Shown one piece after another: positions 26,139 through 35,714 of a DNA stretch of 64,000 bases. Position numbers and translations under genes: made by a program. The notes beneath the pieces are model-generated. The model was given only the letters and a program-made list of their open reading frames with translations. It was not told the DNA's origin and searched no databases. Within the stretch, counting starts at the first letter, position 1. Each line of letters opens with the position of its first letter. The DNA comes from Shewanella sp. c952 (GTDB lineage: Bacteria > Pseudomonadota > Gammaproteobacteria > Enterobacterales > Shewanellaceae), in NCBI RefSeq assembly GCF_019654975.1, contig NZ_BPEW01000001.1, positions 248,001 to 312,000 on the forward strand, written 5' to 3'.

Positions 26139-26888
26139 TTATTCTGCGATGTTCGATGCTGAGATTAGTTGCTGACACTGAGTTTGTACAAAATGATTGT
26201 GATTACCTTGTACATTTGCAATAGCTTGATCTCGCTTGCACTCAATAGTATCAACTGGATAGCTTTTATCCCATGCTTTAAATAACTTTAATTGGCTACT
26301 GGATATTTGTAACGCATAGGCGTTTTGCATATAAAGATAAATGCGGGCGATTTGCCCTCGAGTATAACTAGGTGGCTGCACTTTTCGCGACTTAAAATCG
26401 ACGCTCATATCGCATTGGCCATATTGTACGGGGTTAGCATTCCACTGGCTAAAGCGATAGTTACTGCGATCGCCATTTACTTCGCCAATAGCGGGCACTA
26501 AATTGTGCAGATCTGATTCCATTTTTTTGAATAGTTTATCAGTCCTACCACAGTTTTTTCGTCCACCTTTTTGCCAACATTGGCGTTGGTGGCCGAACTC
26601 CCAAGCCGGAACGATATGCTCCCACTCAATTCTTGCGGCCCTTTTTTGTTGCTTACGCACCTGATAACCACAACGGTTAAAGTCAGTTCGCCATTTTTTG
26701 CCTTCAATCTTAATATCGCAGCCGCAATAGAAACTGCTGATAGGTAAAGCTTCGCTGTAGAGCTTTTTAGCTAAACGTTTCGCTTGGCTGAAACTGGTTG
26801 GGTGCTTTGCTTCGGCAAAACTCTGCTGAGGTGCTAGCCATATAATACTAAGCGCTAATAAAAGCGTTTTAAATCCACTGCTGTTCAA
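26139..26888 (-). CDS. endA: Periplasmic endonuclease I
   Basis: EndA is a secreted or periplasmic non-specific DNA endonuclease of the beta-beta-alpha metal type. The 249-residue protein has a signal peptide ending SFA, the CGCDI segment, the catalytic block [14 protein letters not shown] and the [12 protein letters not shown] motif that binds magnesium, plus an even set of cysteines for disulfides. It is followed by rsmE, as in many gammaproteobacteria. Confidence 0.95.
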   Translation of the reverse strand: MNSSGFKTLLLALSIIWLAPQQSFAEAKHPTSFSQAKRLAKKLYSEALPISSFYCGCDIKIEGKKWRTDFNRCGYQVRKQQKRAARIEWEHIVPAWEFGHQRQCWQKGGRKNCGRTDKLFKKMESDLHNLVPAIGEVNGDRSNYRFSQWNANPVQYGQCDMSVDFKSRKVQPPSYTRGQIARIYLYMQNAYALQISSSQLKLFKAWDKSYPVDTIECKRDQAIANVQGNHNHFVQTQCQQLISASNIAE

Positions 26889-26981
26889 TCTTAATCCCCA
26901 ATACTAACGAATCGAAGGCTCGTTTGCGGCGATTGTAAGGGAGCAGAGGGGTTGGAGCAATATGGGAAGAGATTGAAAGCG

Positions 26982-27587
26982 CTAGCCAGCTTTAGTATTT
27001 AGTAAATTCTGACCGCATTTACGACAACGGTATTGGGTATCTCCTCGTACAACTTTGTTATGACGCCTGATGCTCAGGTTTACCGAGCCACAACCGCAAA
27101 AATACTCGAATGTCTTACCTTCGACTGATTGAGTATTAAAGCTATGCGTAGTGCGAGGTTGGCGTTGATAAAGCTGACGCATTAAGCGTTGCCATTCAAG
27201 ACCGTGAGGTTTTACTCTGCCATAGAGTTGGAAAGCCAATAGATGGCAGATCTCATGTGGCACCACATCATCAACAAAAGCTTGTGAGTTATCTTTAAGT
27301 AACAGCGGATTAAAGCGCAGTTTATTGAGTTGTAAATGCGCTGTGCCTGCACTTTTTCCGCGCAGCTTAAAGTTGACCTCTGGTCGTGGGAACCGTTGTG
27401 ACAATGCCGATTCCGCTATTTGATAACAGCGCTCGACCTGAACCGCAATGGATTGCTGCAATGGGTCGTTGAACGTCAGCTGAGGGTAATTCACCAGAGA
27501 ACTGGTTTTTAATTGCTTGGACTTGAAAGGGTTAAGCGCTTTGAACATTGACTCAATTAACTCATGGTTGATGAACTCGCACTGCAC
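26982..27587 (-). CDS. sprT: SprT family zinc metalloprotein
   Basis: The protein has the SprT zinc motif HEICH with the surrounding VPHEICHLLAFQLYG and a C-terminal four-Cys zinc ribbon (FCGCG...YRCRKCG). SprT-like proteins are thought to be cytoplasmic proteases; the bacterial role is unclear. The longest frame gives 201 residues; an ATG at 27548 (MFKALNPF) gives 188 residues and is closer to the usual 165-190, so the start is uncertain. It lies upstream of endA in the same direction. Confidence 0.88.
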   Translation of the reverse strand: MQCEFINHELIESMFKALNPFKSKQLKTSSLVNYPQLTFNDPLQQSIAVQVERCYQIAESALSQRFPRPEVNFKLRGKSAGTAHLQLNKLRFNPLLLKDNSQAFVDDVVPHEICHLLAFQLYGRVKPHGLEWQRLMRQLYQRQPRTTHSFNTQSVEGKTFEYFCGCGSVNLSIRRHNKVVRGDTQYRCRKCGQNLLNTKAG

Positions 27588-27633
27588 GAGTTCATCAATG
27601 TTACCTGAGACAATAGTGCCATACCAGAAGTGG

Positions 27634-28794
27634 TTAAAGAGTTGCTGCAGCCACCTCTACCATGGCTCTTACTTGTTCGACAATATCGTGCTCAACTTGA
27701 ACGTCGTATGCTGCAATACGCGGCGTGTGAATATGGCCAACTGCAATGCTGCTATTGAACTGTTTTTGTAGCAATATAGCGCGGTAAGATATCTCATTAG
27801 ACAGATAGCCACCGCCCGAACCCTCCACCGAGATTGCACTTTGTAGTTGTCCTAACGATTTCGCTTGAAACTCGCCTTGCGCTAACGTCGACACCGTATG
27901 GTTGTCATTAACTTTCCAAGGGCCAGCCACAGTTTGCATCGCCGCAACGGGTAGCGAAAACTCAACAAATTCAGGACCATTAAGTGTGCCACCATTAAAT
28001 AAAGGTGCGATAGGGGCTTGTTTGTTAGCACCGGTCAGTACATTTAAGTTATCAGGCGCTGCAGCACTGCGATTACGTCCTGGAAAACGCTCGATATCAA
28101 ATTCGTCGCGGCCCATGCTGACGGTAAATATCATATCAACGCTGTTGTCGCGGTAGATAGGCGTTAATATTGACTCGATAAGTCCATCATCAAAATCGGC
28201 AAATCGCACTGGGATCATCGCAGTTTCAATTTGAGCCTGTTTACCATCAATATTAAAGCGGTAGCCATCTAGCGCCAGAGCTACTAAGCCCGATGGATTA
28301 CTCTGGTCGATATGTCGATCGAGGAAAAAAGGATCAAACCCTGTCAGTAGAATTTTAATCTCGGCATCATCTTTAAAAGCGATGTCACTTAAACCACGTG
28401 ATGATTTTTCAACAGCTTTGATAAGGATATCTCGCTGCCATGCGGCAATATTAAAATCCGGCTTTTGTGTCTTCAGTAGCTCTCGCATCGCAAGACGATT
28501 CCAATACAAAGAGCGATCGTCCAAGTGACCTGACTGTACATCTCTCACTGCTTGCTGCCATAAGCGTAAACCTTGGTGCGCCACCATTTGGGTGATTTTA
28601 AGTTCATCAGAGTGCTGGGCATATTTGTCAGCAAGGTTGCTGACGAATGCTTGGTAGCGGCTGACGACATCAGGCATTGCCTCTGTTGCAGCAGGTAATC
28701 TAGCCTCTTCAACATCGAGTTTTGCAAAAGCAGCAGTTGAAGTTGCGCTGACAAAAAGTGCAGTGGCGACAAGTGCCATGCTAGATAATTTCAT
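27634..28794 (-). CDS. Exported pyroglutamyl-peptidase I (C15)-like protein lacking the catalytic Cys
   Basis: The 386-residue protein has a signal peptide ending AFA (about residue 24), a 120-residue helical extension, and then a C15 fold starting ILLTGFDPF (149-156). The expected Glu is kept (E235 in DIER) and the expected His is kept (H356 in GHIHTP). The nucleophile position, normally GxYxCN, reads GGYLSNE with S332; the codon TCT is unambiguous. Normal Pcp is cytoplasmic and about 215 residues, so this is a divergent, exported family. It could be a Ser-dependent enzyme or a binding pseudoenzyme. It stands next to sprT. Confidence 0.78.
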   Translation of the reverse strand: MKLSSMALVATALFVSATSTAAFAKLDVEEARLPAATEAMPDVVSRYQAFVSNLADKYAQHSDELKITQMVAHQGLRLWQQAVRDVQSGHLDDRSLYWNRLAMRELLKTQKPDFNIAAWQRDILIKAVEKSSRGLSDIAFKDDAEIKILLTGFDPFFLDRHIDQSNPSGLVALALDGYRFNIDGKQAQIETAMIPVRFADFDDGLIESILTPIYRDNSVDMIFTVSMGRDEFDIERFPGRNRSAAAPDNLNVLTGANKQAPIAPLFNGGTLNGPEFVEFSLPVAAMQTVAGPWKVNDNHTVSTLAQGEFQAKSLGQLQSAISVEGSGGGYLSNEISYRAILLQKQFNSSIAVGHIHTPRIAAYDVQVEHDIVEQVRAMVEVAAATL

Positions 28795-29056
28795 TACTAC
28801 ATCCTTTGTTATTATTCTCAGTTTTTGCTACTGGCTGTAAGCAGTAAAAGCTGAACTCTCAGGCTATTAGCTCATTTGCTTCAGTATGCCTTAGCCATGA
28901 AAACATTGAAAGCGACGAATAATTCTTCAGCTTGAGAGGCTCCTACTGCCATTATTTGGCCACAATTGATCTTCATATAGCCATTTTTCACCGCCTAATA
29001 ACCGCTACTATGAGTATAAAGCTCAGTGCAATAAAAAGAGAATGAAGAGGCTTACA

Positions 29057-29881
29057 ATGACAAAAATAGTACCGCTGCTGTTGTTCACCCTATTAGCTGC
29101 AGCAGCACTGATTGTTGATGCCAGTGATCGCGATGACCATAGCGTTCAATTGGCAGAGTTAAGATTGACTCCGCAATTAACAACCGACTGGGACTTAGTC
29201 TTTCAGCAGCACCAAGTCGAGGGTGTGTTAGTGCTGTTTGATCCCCAGCAACAGACTTTGACCACTAATGATTTGAACAGAGCCAATACAGGCTACATAC
29301 CAGCTTCGACCTTTAAAATTGCCAATGGGCTAATCGGTTTGGAGTTAGACGTGGTAGCTGGCGCTGAACAAGTCTATCCGTGGGATAAGCAACAGCGTGC
29401 TTTTAAAGTTTGGAATCAAGACCACAGCTTTAAAAGCGCATTTAAGTATTCAGTCGTACCAATATTTCAGCAAATTGCCCGAGATATTGGCAAACAGCGG
29501 ATGGTTAACATGCTGGCAAGCTTAGAGTATGGTAACCAGAAGGCGGGCCCCGTGCTGGATAGTTTTTGGCTTGATGGTGATATAAGGATTAGCGCCATTG
29601 AGCAGCTACAATTTTTGCAAAAACTGCACAATGAAACCTTAGCGGTTAGCCATCGCTCGCAACAGATCATTAAGCAGGTAATGCTGACGGAATCCACAGA
29701 GAATCATGCTCTTTATGCCAAAACAGGTTTTGGTCATCATGGCGATAAATACATTGGTTGGTGGGTAGGCTGGGTCGAGATGGATGAGCGCACTGTTTAT
29801 TTTGCGCTCAATCTTGATCTTGCCAACATACAGCAAGCGAGCCTTAGGCAAAAGATAGTGAAACAGGTCCTGCAATTATGA
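29057..29881 (+). CDS. Chromosomal class D (OXA-type) beta-lactamase
   Basis: The 274-residue periplasmic serine beta-lactamase has the class D motifs STFK (84-87, with nucleophile Ser and the carboxylated Lys), YSV (131-133), YGN (158-160) and KTG (222-224). WNQDHSF, FWLDGDIRISAIEQ and IGWWVGWVE resemble the OXA-48/OXA-54 family native to Shewanella. A GAGG site six bases before the ATG at 29057 makes it a better start than the ATG at 29042. The end is 10 bases from the convergent LysR gene. Spectrum of activity cannot be read from the sequence. Confidence 0.9.
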   Translation: MTKIVPLLLFTLLAAAALIVDASDRDDHSVQLAELRLTPQLTTDWDLVFQQHQVEGVLVLFDPQQQTLTTNDLNRANTGYIPASTFKIANGLIGLELDVVAGAEQVYPWDKQQRAFKVWNQDHSFKSAFKYSVVPIFQQIARDIGKQRMVNMLASLEYGNQKAGPVLDSFWLDGDIRISAIEQLQFLQKLHNETLAVSHRSQQIIKQVMLTESTENHALYAKTGFGHHGDKYIGWWVGWVEMDERTVYFALNLDLANIQQASLRQKIVKQVLQL

Positions 29882-29891
29882 GGTAACTGTT

Positions 29892-30803
29892 TTACCCCAT
29901 CAGTGATTGCAGTGACTCTTGACTGGTGAAACGTTTATGGAAAAAGTCGAGAAAGACACTAATGTTGGTCGCCAGTTGTCGACGACTCGAGTAAACGCCA
30001 TATACCTTAAAGGCTTCCATAGGCCACTCTTGTAAAATGGGTACGAGGGAGCCGCTGGCCAATTCATTCTTGCAGACGGAATTGGATAACATCGCAATGC
30101 CAAAATCATCCATCACAAGTTGTTTGACCATCACTGCGCTGTTAACTCTGACTTTACGCTTAAAGTTCACCATCGTTTTACGTGTCCCTTTGCCTAAGGG
30201 CCAGATAGGTGCTGAGCGCGATGTACCTAATAATATGCCGCTATGTGTCGCCAGCTCTTGTGGGTTGGCTGGGGTACCATGGGTTTTCAAATAACTTGGG
30301 CTTGCCACTAATATCGGTTGGCGTTCGAACAACAACCGCGCCACTAAATCGCTTGATTGCAGAGGGCCATACTTAATCGCAATGTCGTAACCTTCACCGA
30401 CCAGTCCAACATCATTATCGGTAAATTGCACGTCGAGTTCTACATTTGGATAGAGTCGCATAAAGCCACTACAAAGGTTGGCGATAAGCTCCTGGCTGAA
30501 AGAGACAGGTATAGCTACCCTCAATGAGCCGGAGACATCATTGTGGGTGTTTTCGATAGTCGCTTTGGCAGCTTCTATTTCATCGCTTATACTGGTGCAA
30601 TGCTGGAAAAAAAGCGCGCCAACCTGAGTTAAGCTCAGATTACGGGTATCTCGCTGTAAAAGCCGAACCCCTAGCTGCTCTTCAAGCTGGGCAACCTTGC
30701 GACTAATGGTTGACTTTGGCATGCCTGTTTCGCGGGCGGCTTGAGAGAAACCCTGGGCTCTAACAACCGCTGCAAACAGCATCATACCGTTTAAATCTGG
30801 CAT
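29892..30803 (-). CDS. LysR-family transcriptional regulator (CrgA-like branch)
   Basis: The 303-residue protein starts MPDLNGMMLFAAVVRAQGFSQAARETGMPKSTISRKVAQLEE (helix-turn-helix, described here in parts) and has the effector domain with GYDIAIKYGPLQSSDLVARLLF. This branch often controls aromatic or redox-stress genes. It is divergent from the carboxylase gene and convergent to the beta-lactamase gene. There is no sign that it is an AmpR-type regulator. Confidence 0.9.
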   Translation of the reverse strand: MPDLNGMMLFAAVVRAQGFSQAARETGMPKSTISRKVAQLEEQLGVRLLQRDTRNLSLTQVGALFFQHCTSISDEIEAAKATIENTHNDVSGSLRVAIPVSFSQELIANLCSGFMRLYPNVELDVQFTDNDVGLVGEGYDIAIKYGPLQSSDLVARLLFERQPILVASPSYLKTHGTPANPQELATHSGILLGTSRSAPIWPLGKGTRKTMVNFKRKVRVNSAVMVKQLVMDDFGIAMLSNSVCKNELASGSLVPILQEWPMEAFKVYGVYSSRRQLATNISVFLDFFHKRFTSQESLQSLMG

Positions 30804-30925
30804 GTTATCTTCACTGTCTCAAAAATGGAACAAAGCGTCTAGTGCAGTTTAATAGCAATTGACAGGATAACAAAGTTATATTTACGGGCTAAAAATTTCA
30901 GAGGCTAAAAGCAGAGGATCTTTCG

Positions 30926-33900
30926 ATGACCAGCAAAAATCAGCCCGCTAACATGACTCAAGCGCAAACTGCCGACCCGCTTTTCTTAAAAGCAGAGCAA
31001 TTGGCTAAAGACTTTTCGCTGTTTCCTGAGCACAGTAAACAGACACTATCTGAGGAGATCAAAGGTCTTCTTGGTGATGACGAGATCCAAGCGAATCTAA
31101 AAGACCTTGCTGGATTGGACGTTGATGGTTATGTCACTAAGGTGATCCAACCGACACAAGACAAAAACCGTCCGGGTGCGAAACGCATCATTGCGGATCT
31201 TAAAGGTAAGCTTGTTACCGAAACCCACATCGGCCCTTTTTATAGTGCAGAGATTGAACTGAATTTTGGATCTCGTACTCGCCGTATTGGTTTTGTTGCA
31301 CAAGAGCGTACTACAGCTAACGGTGCGTGGATGCCTGAGCATCACCTAGCCTGCTGTAAAGCGATTCGTCACTTCGCCGAATTGTCTATGCCTATTATCT
31401 ACCTTATCGACACCCCTGGTGCTGATGCAGGCGAGATTGCTAACAGCCAAAACCAAGCTCACTCAATCTCTAAAGCGATTGCAGAAAGTGCTAATGTTGA
31501 CGTACCAACAGTCGGTATTGTGATTGGTGCTGGTTACTCTGGTGGTGCTATTCCACTGGCAGCAGCAAATATCTTATTGTCACTGCGTGATGGTATTTTC
31601 AACACTATTCAGCCACAAGGCCTGCAAAGTATTGCGCGTAAATACAACTTGTCTTGGCAGGAATGTGCTAAATCTGTGGGTGTTTCTCCAGAAGAGCTAT
31701 ACACCTCTGGCTGCATTGATGGCATTGTCGACTTCTCGCCGTCAGACAGAGATGAGCGTCAACATAACTTGCGCCGCGCCATTATCAGCAGTGTTGAAGC
31801 TGTTGAAAAAGCCGCAGTGCAGTTTGTCCGTGAATCACCGGATTTACGTGAGCATTATGACCGCAGTCTAGAGCGTTTCTTAGCACCGTCTAAAAGCTTA
31901 GCAGCACTTGAAGTGAATGCTGAGCTGGCAGTGGCTAACAACCCAACCATGCACTTAAACCTGTTTGGTAGTACCTATCGTTACTTGCGTTACCTAACGT
32001 TACGTAGTCGCATCCACTCCATCTCGCAAGAGCAGTATGGTCGTCTATCTAAGGTCAGCGTACCTGAAGGTGATTTGCTAGCTCGTATTCAGCAAGAGCA
32101 GGATCGTGTGTTCCAGTCTTGGTTATCAAGTCCTGACAAACTGGTTTATGACGAAGAGTTGAACAAACTTTGGGGTAACTTCACCTCTAAGCGTGATGAT
32201 GTTTCAACTGAGCGTAACATGCTGACACGTTTGATTTTGGGTGAACCAAAAGAGAACTATAAGAAAGCTCGTAAAGCGCTTATCTTTAATATCAGCTGGT
32301 CGCTATACCACCGCTGGAAAGGCAATGCAGAGAATAACTTCAAAGGGCTAATTAGCTACCTTGAAACATTGCCATCAGAAGTGACTCAAGCAGACTGGCC
32401 AGAGCTGAACCAACTTACTGTACTCGATGTGATTGTGCATGATGAGCTACGTGAAGATTTCATCTGGCAGTGTCATAACATTTTGGTCTTTAACGCGCTG
32501 TACGACAACGTAGTGGGTAACCTTGCTTCAATCGCTAAAGAAGCGATGATGTCTAAGAGCTTGTCTCGTAGTTCAGTTGATAACCTATTGCATGACTCTA
32601 TCGACAGAGCACTATCAACTCAAGATGTTGCTAACGATAAGAACAAATTCTACAAGTGGCTGAAGTACTTTATGTCTCAGTCAAACCGTGCTGAGCTACT
32701 GACTCGAACCGAGCAGTGGAAGAGTGTTGGTTTCCCACAACTGAACGACAGTCTATTTGTTATTTTGACTTACTTCTTCGAACGACTACTGCCTGAGTAT
32801 TTTGACAGCGAAGAAGAAAGCAGTGAATACACTGGCGCAATCAACCCTGTGCGGATCGGACGTCGTAAAGACTTCTGGAATCGCTTGACCATGGGTTATC
32901 AAGATCTACTGATCCAAAAAGTGCTTCGTGATGAAAAGCGTGCAGGAAAAATGGGTTGGGATGCCATCATAGGTAAGTTTTTCACTGATTTCGAAGAGAT
33001 CAATGGCGATAAAATGTCAGCTAATCTGCTGAACTTCCCAGGTTTCCGCCTTTCTATTGAAGATGCTATCGATAAAGGTATCCGCCCTTGTGGTTTGATT
33101 ACCGGTGTGGCTGATTTTGACAGCGATGGTAAGCCAATGCGCGTTGGTGTTGCAGTTTCAAATACTGCATTCCAAGCGGGTGCATTTGATATGGCCGCTG
33201 CTGAGAAGTTCAGTGCGCTATTGATTGAATGTGCCAAGCGTAAACTACCGGTTATTTGCTTTATTAGCTCAGGCGGTATGCAGACCAAAGAAGGTGCAGC
33301 AGCACTATTCTCAATGGCTGTAGTGAACGACCGTATTACACGCTTTATTCGTGATAATGAATTGCCTGTATTGATGTTCGGTTATGGTGATTGTACTGGT
33401 GGTGCTCAGGCGAGTTTCGTGACGCATCCTTTGGTACAAACATATTACCTATCGGGTACTAACATGCCGTTTGCTGGCCAAATGGTTGTGCCTGCATACT
33501 TGCCATCAACTTCTACATTGTCGAACTACTTGTCTAAAGTGCCTGGCGCGATGAATGGTTTAGTTGAAAATCCATTCAGTACCACTTTGGATGACCAGTT
33601 AAGCAGCATCGATCCACTGATGCCAAAGCCTACCGGTAATATTGAAACCATTATTAATAGTGCGTTGTCGACACTGGTTCCTGAAGCTGAAATTGAAGAT
33701 GAAGAGATCGTTCAAGACGATCCGCGCGCACTGATGAAGCCAATCAACAAAGTATTGGTTCATGCTCGTGGTTGTACAGCGGTTAAGCTTATCCGTAAAG
33801 CACACGATAACAACATTGACGTAGTACTGGTTGCATCTGATCCAGATATGACATCTGTCCCTGCGGATATGCTAAAAGCGAACGACAAGCTCGTTTGTAT

Positions 33901-35479
33901 CGGTGGTAACACCTCGGACGAAAGTTACCTCAATGCATACTCTGTATTGAAGGTTGCTGAATACGAGAACGTTGATGCATTGCACCCAGGTATTGGTTTC
34001 CTATCAGAAAGCCCACAGTTTGCAGCACTTTGTGTGAACAATGGCGTTAACTTTGTTGGCCCTAGTGTCCACAGTATGACGACCATGGGTAATAAGTCGA
34101 ATGCGATTAAGACGTCGCAAGACCAAGGTGTACCAGTTGTACCTGGTAGCCACGGTATTTTGACCAATGCAGAGCAAGCGGTAAACGTGGCAACTGAGAT
34201 TGGTTACCCTGTATTGCTTAAAGCTGTACAAGGTGGTGGTGGTAAAGGTATTCAGGTTGTTGAACGTCCTGAAGACATGATTGAGCTGTTCCAAAAGACT
34301 GCGACAGAAGCCGCTGCAGCATTTGGTAATGGCGATCTTTACCTAGAGAAATATGTTACTTCACTACGTCATATTGAAGTACAACTACTACGTGATCAGT
34401 TCGGCAATACTAAAGTACTGGGTTTACGTGATTGTTCTGTACAGCGTAACAACCAGAAAGTGGTTGAAGAGTCAGGTTCAACTATGTTGCCTGACGAGCT
34501 GAAGCAGCAGGTCATGGAATATACTCGCCTACTGGGTGATGCGACCGATTACATGGGCGCAGGTACTGTAGAGTTCATCTATAACTTAGACGCAAACGAA
34601 GTCTACTTTATGGAGATGAATACCCGTCTGCAGGTTGAGCATCCAGTAACGGAAGCAACATCTTGCATCGATATCGTAAGCGCTGGTTTTGATATTGCAG
34701 CAGGTCGTTCAATTGCAGACCTAGAGCCACAAGACAAAGGCTATGCGATGGAAGTGCGTGTCACTGCTGAGAAAGCGGCTCTTGATAGCAACGGTATCTT
34801 GCAGTTATTACCAAACCCAGGTCTTATCTCTGAATACAAGATGCCTGAGCGTGATGATATTGAGATCATCTCTATTGCTGGTGAAGGTAAAGAAGTATCG
34901 CCTTACTACGATAGCTTGATTGCACAGATTATTTGTCGCGGTGAAAGTCGTGAAGATGTCATTAACAAGCTGCATGACTACTTAGCAAACGAAGTGGTTA
35001 TTAAAGGCATTGCATCTAACATTCCATTGTTAACTCGCATCCTTAAAGATGGCACCTTCAACGAAGGCGTTTACGACACTAACTACTTACCACGCTTTAT
35101 GGCTGAGCTAGATATTCCAGAGCTTATTGCTGAGATGGAAGCGGCGGCAGAAACTGTGGGTGTTGATACTGAGTCACTGCGTGTCGGCGAAAGTAACGAG
35201 CTTAAAGTAATGGCACAAGGCGCTGGTATCTTCTATACCTCTCCAGCACCGGGTGAAGCAGACTTTGTTAAAGAGGGTGACATTGTTACCGTGGATCAGA
35301 CTTTAGCGCTAACTGAAGCTATGAAGATGTTCTCACAAGTGACATTGGCAGGCTTTAACCGCAAGAACGCAGTACTGTACCCTGAAGATCAGCAGTACCG
35401 TATTGAGCGTATTCTTAACAGTAACGGCCAGCAGGTTTCACAAGGTGAATTATTGTTTGTGGTATCGCCAGTAGCATAA
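30926..35479 (+). CDS. Single-chain multifunctional acyl-CoA carboxylase (AccA/AccD-like, biotin carboxylase, biotinyl domains)
   Basis: The 1517-residue protein combines all functions of a biotin-dependent carboxylase. Residues about 60-340 resemble the AccA carboxyltransferase (IDTPGADAGEIANSQNQAHS, GAGYSGGAIPLA). About 690-960 resemble AccD without its zinc ribbon (FISSGGMQTKEGAAALFSMA, GGAQASFVTHP). A biotin-carboxylase ATP-grasp domain covers about 980-1400 (KAVQGGGGKGIQV, RDCSVQRNNQKVVEE, EMNTRLQVEHPVTE). A C-terminal biotinyl domain has EAMKM with biotin Lys K1467. Residues about 340-690 match nothing I know. Likely activity is acetyl-CoA carboxylation to malonyl-CoA or a related acyl-CoA; the substrate is not proved. 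The gene is monocistronic. Confidence 0.88.
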   Translation: MTSKNQPANMTQAQTADPLFLKAEQLAKDFSLFPEHSKQTLSEEIKGLLGDDEIQANLKDLAGLDVDGYVTKVIQPTQDKNRPGAKRIIADLKGKLVTETHIGPFYSAEIELNFGSRTRRIGFVAQERTTANGAWMPEHHLACCKAIRHFAELSMPIIYLIDTPGADAGEIANSQNQAHSISKAIAESANVDVPTVGIVIGAGYSGGAIPLAAANILLSLRDGIFNTIQPQGLQSIARKYNLSWQECAKSVGVSPEELYTSGCIDGIVDFSPSDRDERQHNLRRAIISSVEAVEKAAVQFVRESPDLREHYDRSLERFLAPSKSLAALEVNAELAVANNPTMHLNLFGSTYRYLRYLTLRSRIHSISQEQYGRLSKVSVPEGDLLARIQQEQDRVFQSWLSSPDKLVYDEELNKLWGNFTSKRDDVSTERNMLTRLILGEPKENYKKARKALIFNISWSLYHRWKGNAENNFKGLISYLETLPSEVTQADWPELNQLTVLDVIVHDELREDFIWQCHNILVFNALYDNVVGNLASIAKEAMMSKSLSRSSVDNLLHDSIDRALSTQDVANDKNKFYKWLKYFMSQSNRAELLTRTEQWKSVGFPQLNDSLFVILTYFFERLLPEYFDSEEESSEYTGAINPVRIGRRKDFWNRLTMGYQDLLIQKVLRDEKRAGKMGWDAIIGKFFTDFEEINGDKMSANLLNFPGFRLSIEDAIDKGIRPCGLITGVADFDSDGKPMRVGVAVSNTAFQAGAFDMAAAEKFSALLIECAKRKLPVICFISSGGMQTKEGAAALFSMAVVNDRITRFIRDNELPVLMFGYGDCTGGAQASFVTHPLVQTYYLSGTNMPFAGQMVVPAYLPSTSTLSNYLSKVPGAMNGLVENPFSTTLDDQLSSIDPLMPKPTGNIETIINSALSTLVPEAEIEDEEIVQDDPRALMKPINKVLVHARGCTAVKLIRKAHDNNIDVVLVASDPDMTSVPADMLKANDKLVCIGGNTSDESYLNAYSVLKVAEYENVDALHPGIGFLSESPQFAALCVNNGVNFVGPSVHSMTTMGNKSNAIKTSQDQGVPVVPGSHGILTNAEQAVNVATEIGYPVLLKAVQGGGGKGIQVVERPEDMIELFQKTATEAAAAFGNGDLYLEKYVTSLRHIEVQLLRDQFGNTKVLGLRDCSVQRNNQKVVEESGSTMLPDELKQQVMEYTRLLGDATDYMGAGTVEFIYNLDANEVYFMEMNTRLQVEHPVTEATSCIDIVSAGFDIAAGRSIADLEPQDKGYAMEVRVTAEKAALDSNGILQLLPNPGLISEYKMPERDDIEIISIAGEGKEVSPYYDSLIAQIICRGESREDVINKLHDYLANEVVIKGIASNIPLLTRILKDGTFNEGVYDTNYLPRFMAELDIPELIAEMEAAAETVGVDTESLRVGESNELKVMAQGAGIFYTSPAPGEADFVKEGDIVTVDQTLALTEAMKMFSQVTLAGFNRKNAVLYPEDQQYRIERILNSNGQQVSQGELLFVVSPVA

Positions 35480-35542
35480 TCATTGAGTGTAAAGCAGCGT
35501 TGAGTTTCAGGATGCTGTTTTAGCCTTTATGAGTATTTGAAG

Positions 35543-35569
35543 TACCCACCTATCGGTGGGTATTTTTTT
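35543..35569 (+). terminator. Rho-independent terminator after carboxylase gene
   Basis: TACCCACC and GGTGGGTA pair around TATC, followed by a run of seven T, about 65 bases after the stop. Confidence 0.92.
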
Positions 35570-35714
35570 GCCTAAAATTTTCGGGCTGTCAGTCGATAGT
35601 ATTATATAACTTGTATTTAACAAGTGATGACAGTAGTTTTAGCTCAATTGCTATAACAAGAATATAGAGGTTTTTTGATGAGAGGCTTTGCTTAGCTCAT
35701 CAGCATGTTGATTA

